Assembly: GCF_041358175.1 (NCBI RefSeq)
Contig: NZ_JBGKBE010000004.1
Span: 169,677 to 233,676 of the forward strand
Direction of reading: 5' to 3'
DNA: 64,000 nucleotides
Source of the DNA: Muriicola sp041358175
Lineage (GTDB): Bacteria > Bacteroidota > Bacteroidia > Flavobacteriales > Flavobacteriaceae
Position numbers and translations under genes: made by a program. Shown here one piece after another: positions 7,765 to 16,616 of the stretch. Numbering within the stretch: the stretch's first letter is position 1; every line of letters starts with the position of its first letter. The notes beneath the pieces were generated by a model. It was not told the DNA's origin and ran no database searches. It saw only the letters and a list, made by a program, of their open reading frames with translations.

Positions 7765-8778
7765 ATGAAAAATATAGCAGTAATAGGATATGGGGTAATC
7801 GGTAAGCGGGTGGCCGATGCCGTCAATGTACAAGATGATATGAAACTTTCAGGCATCTGTGATGTCATCAGCGATTGGCGAATTCAAAATGCCGTGCGAA
7901 AAGGTTATGCCGTATATACGGCCACGCCAGAAGCGGAAAAAGAGATGAAAGCAGCCAATATTTCAGTAGACGGTAGCATGGCAGACCTTTTAGAAAAAGT
8001 GGATCTCGTTGTGGATTGTACCCCCAAAAACATCGCAGCAAAAAATGTAGAAACGTATAAAAAGCGAGGTGTCAAGTTTATCGTGCAGGGAGGAGAAAAA
8101 CACAAGACCACGGGCCATTCCTTTAGTGCTGAAAATAATTATGAATCGGCAGTTGATTTGAATGCCACAAGAGTTGTTTCCTGCAACACCACTTCCATTC
8201 TGCGAACATTGACTGCATTAAAAAGGGCTGATTTGCTCGATTCTGCAAGGGGCACTTTGCTAAGGAGGGCGACCGACCCTTGGGAAAGCCATTTGGGTGG
8301 TATCATGAATACAATGGTTCCCGAAAAAGAAATTCCAAGTCATCAGGGCCCAGATGCCCAAAGTGTGGATCCAAATCTCGATGTGGTAACTGCTGCTGTC
8401 AAAGTCCCGGAGACTCTGAGCCATTTGCATTACTGGAATGTAAAGCTCAATCGAAAATCTTCCAAAGAAGAAGTTTTGGAAGCTTTTAAGACTTCCACAC
8501 GTATCCAATTTATCCGATATGACCAAGGCTTGGTATCTAATAATACCATTAAGGAAATGTATTTGGACATGGGCAGGCCTTGGGGCGATATGTATGAAGT
8601 GGCCCTGTGGGAAGATATGCTAAAAGTAGAGGGTGATGAACTCTTTTATGCCTATGTAGTGGATAACCAAGCTATCGTAATCCCTGAAACCATAGATGCA
8701 ATACGTGCCCTTACAGGACTCGAAACCGATGGTATAAAATCTATCGAAAAAACAAACCAAAGTCTGGGAATCTTATAA
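7765..8778 (+). CDS. Archaeal-type (type II) glyceraldehyde-3-phosphate dehydrogenase
   Basis: 337 residues from the ATG at 7765. Catalyses oxidative phosphorylation of glyceraldehyde-3-phosphate (or the reverse) with NAD(P). The N-terminal Rossmann motif is IGYGVIGKRVADAV. The catalytic Cys140 lies in VVSCNTTS, exactly where archaeal type II GAPDHs have SCNTT. The sequence does not resemble the usual bacterial GapA (SCTTNC). The enzyme is typical of archaea and rare in bacteria, so horizontal acquisition is likely. It is nine bases upstream of a class I aldolase gene, suggesting a portable triose/hexose phosphate module. Confidence 0.88.
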   Translation: MKNIAVIGYGVIGKRVADAVNVQDDMKLSGICDVISDWRIQNAVRKGYAVYTATPEAEKEMKAANISVDGSMADLLEKVDLVVDCTPKNIAAKNVETYKKRGVKFIVQGGEKHKTTGHSFSAENNYESAVDLNATRVVSCNTTSILRTLTALKRADLLDSARGTLLRRATDPWESHLGGIMNTMVPEKEIPSHQGPDAQSVDPNLDVVTAAVKVPETLSHLHYWNVKLNRKSSKEEVLEAFKTSTRIQFIRYDQGLVSNNTIKEMYLDMGRPWGDMYEVALWEDMLKVEGDELFYAYVVDNQAIVIPETIDAIRALTGLETDGIKSIEKTNQSLGIL

Positions 8779-8787
8779 AATATTGAC

Positions 8788-9849
8788 ATGAGCACATATG
8801 AAACAATCATAAAACACCTTGGAGACCAAACAGAGTACTTGTTGGACCATGTAAGCCAAAAAATTACCAAAGATGAATTGCAGATTCCAAATGGTGAAAC
8901 GGTCGATCAGGTTTTTGCCAATAGCAATCGAAACGCCCAGACTCTCAGAAGCCTTTCTCAATTGTATGGTAACGGCAACCTAGGGGGAACAGGTTATCTA
9001 AGCATCTTGCCTGTGGATCAGGGCATTGAGCACAGTGCATTATTTTCTTTCTACAAGAACCCCGATTATTTTGACCCTGAAAACATCATTAAACTGGCTA
9101 TCGAAGCAGGGTGCAACGGAGTGGTCTCGACTTTCGGGGGCTTGGGTCTTTACGCACGGAAATATGCGCATAAAGTTCCGTTTATCGTAAAAATAAATCA
9201 CAACGAGCTTTTGACCTATCCCAGCAAATACGACCAAACGCTCTTCGGTACAGTGAAGGAAGCTTGGAACATGGGTGCCGTGGCAATCGGGGCGACCATT
9301 TATTTCGGTTCCGAGGAAAGTAATCGGCAGTTGAAGGAGATTTCCGAGGCATTTGCGGAGGCGCACAGTCTTGGAATGGTCACCATTCTCTGGTGTTACA
9401 CCCGAAACGAAGCTTTCAAAACCGATACAGAAGATTATCATTCATCGGCCGATTTGACAGGGCAGGCCAATCATCTTGGGGTTACTATACAGGCGGATAT
9501 TATCAAGCAAAAGTTGCCAACTACCAATTATGGATTCAAAAATATTGGATTCGGTAAATACGACGATGTCATGTACAAAACCTTGACCACGGAACATCCC
9601 ATTGACCTATGTAGGTTACAAGTGGCAAATTGCTATATGGGAAAAATCGGGTTGATTAATTCGGGAGGTGGCTCTAAAGGCGAATCTGACTTGGCCGAAG
9701 CAATTACCACCGCAGTCATCAATAAACGAGCCGGTGGCTCCGGTCTGATCTTGGGAAGAAAGGCTTTTCAGAGGCCGTTCAAAGAAGGGGTTGAACTGTT
9801 ACATGGCGTACAGGGCGTTTATTTAGAGAATAAAGTAACTATAGCATAA
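8788..9849 (+). CDS. fbaB: Class I fructose-bisphosphate aldolase (FbaB/DhnA type)
   Basis: 353 residues, the usual FbaB length. It cleaves or forms fructose-1,6-bisphosphate through a Schiff base and is metal-independent. Landmarks are LPVDQGIEHSA near residue 75, STFGGLG, VPFIVKINHNE, and ADIIKQKLP, where Lys240 is the probable Schiff-base lysine by comparison with archaeal and E. coli FbaB. It follows the archaeal-type GAPDH closely and precedes the symporter. A metal-free aldolase would keep working under metal stress, which fits an island full of metal exporters (inference). Confidence 0.9.
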   Translation: MSTYETIIKHLGDQTEYLLDHVSQKITKDELQIPNGETVDQVFANSNRNAQTLRSLSQLYGNGNLGGTGYLSILPVDQGIEHSALFSFYKNPDYFDPENIIKLAIEAGCNGVVSTFGGLGLYARKYAHKVPFIVKINHNELLTYPSKYDQTLFGTVKEAWNMGAVAIGATIYFGSEESNRQLKEISEAFAEAHSLGMVTILWCYTRNEAFKTDTEDYHSSADLTGQANHLGVTIQADIIKQKLPTTNYGFKNIGFGKYDDVMYKTLTTEHPIDLCRLQVANCYMGKIGLINSGGGSKGESDLAEAITTAVINKRAGGSGLILGRKAFQRPFKEGVELLHGVQGVYLENKVTIA

Positions 9850-9862
9850 TGGATAATAAGGA

Positions 9863-11212
9863 ATGTTCGATACGGAAATAAAATCACTGAAATCCCTTAA
9901 CCACTACCTGCAAAAATTGGTGGAAGATAGGTTATGGCTAAAAGTTATCGTTGCACTGTTCCTTGGGGTAGGTCTCGGACTGTTGTTAAGTCCCCAAAAT
10001 GGTTGGATAACCAAAAGTACTGCCGATGTTCTTGGCAATTGGTTGGCCCTGCCGGGCATGCTCTTTCTCAAATTGGTACAGATGATCATGATACCCTTGA
10101 TTGTTGCCTCCATCATAACAGGTATAGCAAGTAATGACAAAGAGAATCTGAAAAAGCTAGGTGGCGGGGTCCTCTTATATTTTATTTCCACAACAATTAT
10201 TTCGGTAACTATAGGTACAATCCTTGCCTTAATCTTTCGTCCGGGTAAATATCTACATCAACAAGCCGTTGTGGATCATGAGGAGACATTGGCCAATACT
10301 TCCGAAAGCACTGAATTATCATTCGGGATAAACGATATTCCGAATGCTATTACAAATTTGTTGCCCGACAATCCTTTGGCATCCATGGTAAGTGGCGAAA
10401 TGTTGAGTATCGTCATTTTTACTATTATAATAGGTGTTGCCGTATTGTCCCTTCCCGACGACTTGCTAAAACCTGTAAAATTATTATTGAGTGCCATTCA
10501 GGAAATCTGTATGACCGTGGTCAAGTGGGCCATGTTACTGGTTCCCGTTGCCGTGTTCGGCTTGATGGCACAGCTGACCTCCAGTGTTGGTCTAAATTCA
10601 CTTTCAGGTCTGGGCTTTTATGTGCTCGTCGTCTTGATAGGGTTATTGTTGTTGGTGGTAATTTATCTGATAGGTGTAAGCCTTTTGGGCAAAGGAAATC
10701 CGTTACGGTTTTTACGTAAGATCAGGGATGTCCAGCTGCTGGCCTTCTCGACCACAAGCTCTGCAGCGGTAATGCCCCTCTCCCTCAAAACCGCGGAGGA
10801 AGAACTAGAGGTAGATCCTACAATCAGTAATTTCATAATACCTATCGGAGCTACCGTAAATATGGACGGTACGGCGCTTTACCAAACCATAACGACCCTG
10901 TTTATTGCTCAAGCTTACGGACTGGAAATGGGCCTGTTGAATGTCATCGTGGTGGTGGTTACCATCGTTGCGGCATCTATAGGGACACCTGCAATACCCG
11001 GAGGGGGCGTTGTGATTTTGGCTTCTGTACTATCCGGTGCAGGCATACCGGCAGAAGGAATAATCATCATTATAGGGGTGGAACGGTTACTTGGAATGTT
11101 CCGGACGGCAGTTAACGTTGCCGGCGATCTTACTGCCTGTATGGTATTCAATCGATTTTATGGAAAAACACCCCAGCTGATTACCTCTAAACTTAAAACT
11201 ACTGAATCATGA
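9863..11212 (+). CDS. Dicarboxylate/amino acid:cation symporter (SDF/DAACS family)
   Basis: 449 residues, about eight transmembrane segments plus the two re-entrant loops of the family. Diagnostic blocks are FSTTSSAAVMPLS (serine-rich HP1), IPIGATVNMDGTALYQ (TM7) and GTPAIPGGGV (HP2), all in the expected order. The NMDGT and serine-rich loops bind Na+ or H+ and acidic substrate in GltP/GltPh. Substrate is therefore glutamate, aspartate or C4-dicarboxylate; I cannot choose. It ends in ATGA overlapping the truncated phosphofructokinase start. Confidence 0.9.
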   Translation: MFDTEIKSLKSLNHYLQKLVEDRLWLKVIVALFLGVGLGLLLSPQNGWITKSTADVLGNWLALPGMLFLKLVQMIMIPLIVASIITGIASNDKENLKKLGGGVLLYFISTTIISVTIGTILALIFRPGKYLHQQAVVDHEETLANTSESTELSFGINDIPNAITNLLPDNPLASMVSGEMLSIVIFTIIIGVAVLSLPDDLLKPVKLLLSAIQEICMTVVKWAMLLVPVAVFGLMAQLTSSVGLNSLSGLGFYVLVVLIGLLLLVVIYLIGVSLLGKGNPLRFLRKIRDVQLLAFSTTSSAAVMPLSLKTAEEELEVDPTISNFIIPIGATVNMDGTALYQTITTLFIAQAYGLEMGLLNVIVVVVTIVAASIGTPAIPGGGVVILASVLSGAGIPAEGIIIIIGVERLLGMFRTAVNVAGDLTACMVFNRFYGKTPQLITSKLKTTES

Positions 11213-11580
11213 ACACTACTATTAAACATATCGGGGTTTTTACTTCCGGAGGGGATTCCCCAGGCATAAATGCGGCTTTATTTGCGATCGCAAAAGCCGC
11301 CGAAGCAAACCACATAAAAATACGTGGTTTTCTCAAAGGTTATAAAGGTCTTATTGACGGTGATACAATCAATCTGAAAACTCGTGAACTTCAAAAGCTG
11401 ATGCATAGAGGGGGTACTATTCTTAAGACCGCACGTAGCGGGAGATTCCTTCCCGAAGCTGGAAGACAACTCGCTTTGACCAATATTGCAGATATCACAA
11501 TCTATAATTTGGATTGTTTTGAGAAAGGCATGGACTCTGGAAATGAGGTTACCAGTAAAAATCCTCGAAATATACCCTAG
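11209..11580 (+). pseudogene. Truncated 6-phosphofructokinase, N-terminal fragment
   Basis: The 123 residues start as a normal ATP- or PPi-dependent phosphofructokinase: GVFTSGGDSPGINAAL (nucleotide loop), GYKGLIDGD and RGGTILKTARSGRF. Family members then carry GGDGS and at least 200 further residues with the catalytic TIDND motif; here the frame changes to unrelated-looking NLDCFEKGMDSGNEVTSK and stops at 11580. The sequence from 11581 to the next gene at 11610 holds no continuation, so the rest has been lost by deletion. It overlaps the symporter gene by four bases, which shows it was once a coupled operon member. Confidence 0.75.
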
Positions 11581-11609
11581 AACTCATATGAACCTAAAAC
11601 TATATCACC

Positions 11610-12440
11610 ATGAAAAATATACTAGTACCCACGGATTTTTCCAAGAACTGCAAGAAGGCAGCCGAGCTCGGAATCGAGATGGCCAAAAGTTACAATGCGG
11701 AAATCCACTTTTTACATCTGCTCAAGACACCAGTGGATTGGGTAAAGTTGGACAAGCAAAAGGAAAAAAGATATCCCGAAACCCTCAAAAAAATTGGAGA
11801 AGCAAAAGCGTCGTTACGTAAATTGGAAAAAAAGGCCGAAAAGGAAAATCTGAAATGCCAGACATTTTTGCAATTTCATGTTGACCAAGACAACATATTG
11901 AAGCACTCAGGCCATTATGACCATGACTTCATAATTACTGGCAGCAGTGGAACCAAAGGCATAGTTCGCGAACTCTTGGGAAGCAAGGTCGAACGTTTGG
12001 TGAGAAAATCTGACGTACCAGTCATTGTGGTAAAAGAAGATAATGTAAGGTTTCCTTTTAAGGATATCGTTTTCGTTTCAGATTTCAGGGAAGATGTCAG
12101 CAGTGCCTTTACAGAAGTGCTTTCCATCGCAGAAAAATGTAATGCGAAGATTCACTTTCTGCGTATCAACACTGAATCAGACCGTAATAGTATAGCCCTT
12201 GGTCTCGACCCCATAAAGAGCTTCGTTGAGAAGTTTCCTGAACTCAAGAACTTCTCTATGAACGTGTATAACGAGAACCATGTTGAAACGGGCATCAACA
12301 CTTATTTGAAGCACAATAAAGGTGACCTAATCGCCATGTGCACCCATGGCAATACAGGTTTTTTGAGTTTGTTCTCCAAAAGTATCGCAGAGGGCGTGGC
12401 CAATCATTCCATGCTTCCGGTAATGACAATTAAAATTTAA
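11610..12440 (+). CDS. Tandem-domain universal stress protein
   Basis: 276 residues forming two Usp domains (about 1-145 and 150-276). The first has ILVPTDFSKNCKKAAELG and the ATP-binding style GSSGTKGIVRELLGS; the second ends with CTHGNTGFLSLFSKS and a SMLPVMTIKI strand. Usp proteins bind ATP and help cells through stasis, oxidative and metal stress. This intact copy lies after the broken single-domain Usp (7290) and may have made it dispensable. It is followed by a K+ channel, so energy- or voltage-related stress is a plausible theme (inference). Confidence 0.88.
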   Translation: MKNILVPTDFSKNCKKAAELGIEMAKSYNAEIHFLHLLKTPVDWVKLDKQKEKRYPETLKKIGEAKASLRKLEKKAEKENLKCQTFLQFHVDQDNILKHSGHYDHDFIITGSSGTKGIVRELLGSKVERLVRKSDVPVIVVKEDNVRFPFKDIVFVSDFREDVSSAFTEVLSIAEKCNAKIHFLRINTESDRNSIALGLDPIKSFVEKFPELKNFSMNVYNENHVETGINTYLKHNKGDLIAMCTHGNTGFLSLFSKSIAEGVANHSMLPVMTIKI

Positions 12441-12455
12441 ATAAAGCATATTACA

Positions 12456-13010
12456 ATGTCGGGTAGCTTAAATCAAATAGGGGGGAAATCCTTTTACAAA
12501 TTATTGTTGGGAAAAACGACCTTGCCCCTTGTTAGCATTGTGGGTATTGGCATTTTGTATGTTGCTTTAATGACAATGGTCGACCATAAATCGTTGCCAT
12601 TCCACATTATCATTGTTACAGCTGCATTGGGCAAGACCATCGTGATTACGATGACCACTTTAAAACGATTATCAAAACTGATAAAAATCTGTCATTCGTT
12701 GGAGCGGTTGCTTTGGGTTTTTGGTTTGATAATCATTATAAGCATTTTTTCTTTTGCAACCGATTATACCTGTCTTTACCAATTCGATCAAATGGCATTT
12801 GAAGGTATGTCCGTTCATTCAAATTCATATGTGTATAATCTGTTCCACTTTTTTTACTTCAGTGTAATTACTTTTTCAACAGTCGGATATGGGGATATTG
12901 CCCCAATCTCCGAAGCGGCCAGATTCGTAGTCATGCTCGAAATATTTTTGAGCTTTTTCTTGGTCGTTTTCGCATTTGCCAACATAAAAAAAATACATCT
13001 CAATGAATAG
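12456..13010 (+). CDS. Potassium channel-like protein
   Basis: 184 residues with about four hydrophobic segments. The last pair brackets a pore helix and the selectivity filter STVGYGDIAP, the signature of K+ channels. The N-terminal half (residues ~20-70) adds two further segments, and there is no cytoplasmic RCK or cNMP domain. The gene overlaps the start of the ATP-cone nuclease gene by eight bases, so the two are probably co-translated. Likely role: K+ flux across the inner membrane in stress. Confidence 0.85.
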   Translation: MSGSLNQIGGKSFYKLLLGKTTLPLVSIVGIGILYVALMTMVDHKSLPFHIIIVTAALGKTIVITMTTLKRLSKLIKICHSLERLLWVFGLIIIISIFSFATDYTCLYQFDQMAFEGMSVHSNSYVYNLFHFFYFSVITFSTVGYGDIAPISEAARFVVMLEIFLSFFLVVFAFANIKKIHLNE

Positions 13011-13842
13011 CATAGAAGTAATAAAGGCAAATGGGGAGAAAGTACCCTTTCAAGTGGAAAAATTGATACGCTCTTTGAAAAGATCGGGTGCCGCTAGCAA
13101 AATTGTTGAGCAAATCATTCAGGATATTGAAAATACGCTTTATGATGGAATCAGCACCAAAAAGCTTTACCGGATTGCCTTTAGCATGTTAAAAAACAAA
13201 GCAAGGGTAAGTGCGTCAAGGTACAAACTAAAAAAAGCCCTTATGGAGTTGGGCCCATCAGGCTATCCATTTGAAAAATTTGTAGGTAAGGTGTTTGACC
13301 ATGAAGGTTTTGACATAAAAGTCGGGGTAATCGTACAAGGCAACTGTGTACAGCATGAAGTGGACGTGATTGCCCAGAAGGACAATAAACACTATATGAT
13401 TGAGTGCAAATATCACAGTGACCAAGGACGGTTTTGTAATGTAAAGATTCCGCTATACATCCATTCAAGATTTTTGGATGTCGAAAAGCAATGGGAGAAA
13501 CAAAAAGGCCATGAAACCAAGTTTCATCAAGGTGGTGTCTGCACCAATACCCGCTTCACGAGCGATGCCATCCAATATGGAACCTGTGTCGGATTAATGC
13601 TAACGAGTTGGGATTATCCTAAAGGACATGGTTTGAAGGAGCGAATCGACAGACTCGGCCTACATCCCTTAACCTCTTTGACCACATTGACCAAAGCTGA
13701 AAAATCTAAATTATTAGATAAAGGCATTGTGCTCTGCAAGGAAATTAACGAAAACCCATCACTATTGGAGCAAATAGGTATTCCCAAACAAAGACAAAAA
13801 AACATTCTCAAAGATTCGGAAGAATTATGTACAGCACATTAA
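13003..13842 (+). CDS. ATP-cone domain fused to a PD-(D/E)XK (Mrr-like) nuclease domain
   Basis: 279 residues. Residues 1-88 form an ATP-cone (IEVIKANGEKVPFQVEKL, then ASRYKLKKALMELG at its end), the nucleotide-sensing lid of ribonucleotide reductases and NrdR. Residues ~90-205 look like a restriction-endonuclease-like fold: YPFEKFVGKVF helix, then D121 in HEVDVIAQ and E134-C-K136 in YMIECKYH, the D...ExK catalytic pattern. The C-terminus is helical and ends in a HhH-like stretch (PSLLEQIGIPKQRQKNIL). An (d)ATP-controlled nuclease is the natural reading; the substrate is unknown. The start overlaps the K+ channel gene. Confidence 0.78.
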   Translation: MNSIEVIKANGEKVPFQVEKLIRSLKRSGAASKIVEQIIQDIENTLYDGISTKKLYRIAFSMLKNKARVSASRYKLKKALMELGPSGYPFEKFVGKVFDHEGFDIKVGVIVQGNCVQHEVDVIAQKDNKHYMIECKYHSDQGRFCNVKIPLYIHSRFLDVEKQWEKQKGHETKFHQGGVCTNTRFTSDAIQYGTCVGLMLTSWDYPKGHGLKERIDRLGLHPLTSLTTLTKAEKSKLLDKGIVLCKEINENPSLLEQIGIPKQRQKNILKDSEELCTAH

Positions 13843-13872
13843 AATAATTAGTAATCCTAAACAATAATACAG

Positions 13873-14127
13873 ATGAAAACAAAAGAATTGCAAAAACAGA
13901 AGAGTATCGAGTTAGAGCCATTTTACCAGGCAATGGAAGACGATCCATTGTTGCTGGAAGAAGCCTTTGAAATTCTCTTGGAGATGGTAAATTCCGAGCC
14001 TAAATCCGCAAAGAAACTAGCTCTTCTTATCAAAGAGGACTTTCACGATTTATATAAAGAAATAGCGACGTTGTGCAAATCGAACGATACCAAAGGAAAC
14101 ACCCCTTCATGCTGCAATGAACTCTAA
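13873..14127 (+). CDS. Small helical protein of unknown function
   Basis: 84 residues, acidic and predicted helical (EPFYQAMEDDPLLLEEAFEILLEMV), ending in two cysteines near the C-terminus (SCCNEL). No signal peptide, membrane segment or recognised domain. The length and intact start (ATG after a purine-rich stretch) suggest a real gene of the stress block. I do not recognise the family. Confidence 0.55.
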   Translation: MKTKELQKQKSIELEPFYQAMEDDPLLLEEAFEILLEMVNSEPKSAKKLALLIKEDFHDLYKEIATLCKSNDTKGNTPSCCNEL

Positions 14128-14139
14128 AATTCGACAAAT

Positions 14140-14316
14140 ATGAAGACCTCAATGACTGTTTTGATTAAGCGGGTCAATAGCCCCATACGGTCGGAACTTG
14201 CTGGATGCGATGAAAGGGTTATCAAAATGAATAATGATAAAAATATAATGTTGATTCCGGAGATATTCAGGAAAGGGATTTTAGTGAACCTACAGAAATT
14301 GGGTCACCAGCTTTAA
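14140..14316 (+). CDS. Short reading frame of 58 codons, possible small protein
   Basis: ATG at 14140 to TAA at 14314-14316, reading MKTSMTVLIKRV... and ending LVNLQKLGHQL. It fills the gap between the 84-residue gene and the RNase gene at 14329. There is no recognisable domain, and part of it (ERVIKMNNDKNI) looks low in complexity. It could be a remnant of a longer gene. Included because it exactly occupies an otherwise empty stretch of the operon. Confidence 0.3.
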   Translation: MKTSMTVLIKRVNSPIRSELAGCDERVIKMNNDKNIMLIPEIFRKGILVNLQKLGHQL

Positions 14317-14328
14317 CAAATAAAAGCA

Positions 14329-15711
14329 ATGGAAAAAGGTACAATACAAATTCATTTTTTAGGTGCGGCGGGAACCGTTACAGGCTCCAAATACCTTCTG
14401 GATACTGGGGATAGAAAAGTACTGATCGATTGCGGGCTATTTCAGGGAATCAAGGAACTACGCCTAAAAAATTGGGAATATCCGCCTGTCAACGTCAACG
14501 ACATTGATGCCATATTGCTTACCCACGGCCATTTGGACCATGTCGGCTATCTGCCAAGGTTGGTAAAGCAAGGTTTTAAAGGGCCAATTTATGGCACCTA
14601 CCCCACTCTGGACATCGCCAGAATAATTTTGAACGATAGTGCCAAAATTCAGGAGCAGGAGGCCGAACGAGCCAATAAAGAAGGTTATTCAAAGCACAAT
14701 CCTGCAAAACCCTTATATAATTTGAAGGATGTTGAAAAAACCATTCCCCGCTTCAAAGGACTACCGCCGGGCCAGTGGATGCCTTTGTTGAAAAACGTAA
14801 AAGCAAGATTTCAGTATAACGGACATATTCTCGGGGCAACCTATATTGAATTGGACATGCAGGGTAAACGATTTGTCTTTTCGGGCGATATTGGTAGAAC
14901 AAACGATTTGCTCTTATATCCCCCAATAAAACCAAAAAGGGCCGATGTGGTCTTTATGGAATCGACCTATGGCGGAAGGTTCCATTCCGAAGAGAAAGAG
15001 GCCATTCCCCTTATAGAAAAACTGGTCAACGAAACCATATCAAGGGGCGGCAGTCTCTTTATTCCAAGCTTTTCAGTAGAACGTGCCCAATTGATGATGT
15101 TAATACTCTATAGGCTGTTGAAGGAAGACAAAATACCAAGGGTAGGTATGGTCATGGACAGCCCTATGGGGGTTGACGTCCTGGAACTGTTCTATCGAAC
15201 CAGGGATTGGCACAAACTCAGCGAAGAGGAATGCGATGCCATGTGTTCCCACTTTACCATTGTGAGCAGCTTTTATGAAACCATGCAGCTGAGGGACGAT
15301 GGAAAACCAAAAATTGTAATAGCCGGTAGTGGGATGCTCACGGGGGGACGCATGCTCAACTATTTGGAGACCCAGGCCCAGAATCCAAACAATACACTGT
15401 TGTTTATAGGCTATCAGGCCGAAGGCACCCGGGGAAGAAAAATATTGGAAGGTGAAAGAGAATTAAAGGTATATGGAAAAACAGTTCCTTTTAAAATGGA
15501 AGTGGTAGAAATCGAGGGCCTTTCTGCCCACGCCGACCATAGAGAATTGTTGGACTGGTTGAGCGATATAAACGAAAAACCCGAAAGAATATTCATTGTA
15601 CACGGCGAAAAGGAAGGGGCGGAAGCATTAAAACAGGGAATCGAGGAAACCTATGGTTGGAACAGTGAGATTCCGACTTTGTACAACATTGAAGAAATCA
15701 ACATAAAGTAA
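14329..15711 (+). CDS. Metallo-beta-lactamase fold / beta-CASP RNA exonuclease-like protein
   Basis: 460 residues. The N-terminal MBL domain has LTHGHLDHVG at residues 64-73 (H66, H68, D70, H71), further ligands in NGHILGA and FSGDIG, and the beta-CASP insert from about 200 with SFSVERAQ. The C-terminal RMM-like part has IAGSGMLTGG and the final SAHADHRE histidine motif. This is the architecture of RNase J/CPSF73-like and YSH1/KH-less exonucleases (TTHA0252 type), probably an RNA-processing nuclease. It follows the ATP-cone nuclease in the block, so two nucleases lie close together. Confidence 0.88.
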   Translation: MEKGTIQIHFLGAAGTVTGSKYLLDTGDRKVLIDCGLFQGIKELRLKNWEYPPVNVNDIDAILLTHGHLDHVGYLPRLVKQGFKGPIYGTYPTLDIARIILNDSAKIQEQEAERANKEGYSKHNPAKPLYNLKDVEKTIPRFKGLPPGQWMPLLKNVKARFQYNGHILGATYIELDMQGKRFVFSGDIGRTNDLLLYPPIKPKRADVVFMESTYGGRFHSEEKEAIPLIEKLVNETISRGGSLFIPSFSVERAQLMMLILYRLLKEDKIPRVGMVMDSPMGVDVLELFYRTRDWHKLSEEECDAMCSHFTIVSSFYETMQLRDDGKPKIVIAGSGMLTGGRMLNYLETQAQNPNNTLLFIGYQAEGTRGRKILEGERELKVYGKTVPFKMEVVEIEGLSAHADHRELLDWLSDINEKPERIFIVHGEKEGAEALKQGIEETYGWNSEIPTLYNIEEINIK

Positions 15712-15716
15712 ATAGT

Positions 15717-16124
15717 ATGGTCGTGCTACTGATCGGAATCTTATTGGGAGGTGTCATCGTATTTGGGGCCAAGGTGACCGGTTCTGAAATAGACCGGAGC
15801 CTCTACCCTGCATTGTTGATCGTGATAGCCCTTTCCTATGGGCTTTTTGCCTTTCAATCCTATGACAGAGGCGAAATCTTGTTCGAGCTTGTTATGGCCT
15901 TGTTGTTTTCTGCTTTAGCGGTGTGGGGCCATCGTAAAGGATTGATAATAGTTGTACTCGGACTCCTACTTCATGGAATATACGACCTGGCACAAAGGAG
16001 TATTGAATTTTCGACGGATCCTCCCGAATGGTGGTCGTTGTTCTGTCTTGGGTTTGATCTGACCTTGGCATTGGGATTAATGGGAACTACTTACACTTTG
16101 AAAAAAGGAAAACTTAAAATTTAA
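15717..16124 (+). CDS. Membrane protein of unknown function, four helices
   Basis: 135 residues with about four hydrophobic segments, five bases after the RNase gene. A central HGIYDLAQRS motif between TM segments is the only distinctive block. No domain recognised. It is followed by another small membrane protein, and both lie between the RNase and the AMP phosphorylase genes. Probably a helper of the same operon. Confidence 0.6.
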   Translation: MVVLLIGILLGGVIVFGAKVTGSEIDRSLYPALLIVIALSYGLFAFQSYDRGEILFELVMALLFSALAVWGHRKGLIIVVLGLLLHGIYDLAQRSIEFSTDPPEWWSLFCLGFDLTLALGLMGTTYTLKKGKLKI

Positions 16125-16156
16125 CAACAGACACTAGGCAAACAATATAGAAACGA

Positions 16157-16615
16157 ATGAAAAATTCCAGTAACATATCCGCGAATGAAATACTCAGGCC
16201 CTTAAAGCTTTCCATCTTGTTTTCCATATTAGGCGAAGCCGTCATATTTGTCGTTTGGGGCGTCCTTTTATATCCCGAAGGCAACCTTTTGCACAAGTTT
16301 TTATGGACCATAGTCTTCTGTGGATTTGGTATGGGAGCTGCCATCGGGTCCATTATCGCTCTCTTTGTCGTGGGCAAATGGAAGGGGGTCTACGCAGTCA
16401 TTTTTTGTGCCGAACTCTCCGGAATAGTGCTCGGCCTTTTCTGTAACTACCTCTGCTTTTATCTAGATATGCATTTTGACTATTTCGGAGGAAAGGAAAC
16501 CCCGCTACTTTTTGTCATCAACGGTACGGTAATAGCCACGTTGGGCGGGGCACTGGTCGGGTGGCTATGTTTTACCGAAAAAGGAAAAAGAGTATTAAAC
16601 AAACTCAATATGTAA
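16157..16615 (+). CDS. Membrane protein of unknown function, four helices
   Basis: 152 residues with four transmembrane segments (around residues 16-37, 46-75, 79-103 and 118-140) and no recognisable domain. The loops are short and basic. It sits one base upstream of the AMP phosphorylase start codon, so translation is probably coupled. Could be a transporter or a scaffold; the sequence alone does not say. Confidence 0.6.
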   Translation: MKNSSNISANEILRPLKLSILFSILGEAVIFVVWGVLLYPEGNLLHKFLWTIVFCGFGMGAAIGSIIALFVVGKWKGVYAVIFCAELSGIVLGLFCNYLCFYLDMHFDYFGGKETPLLFVINGTVIATLGGALVGWLCFTEKGKRVLNKLNM

Positions 16616-16616
16616 A

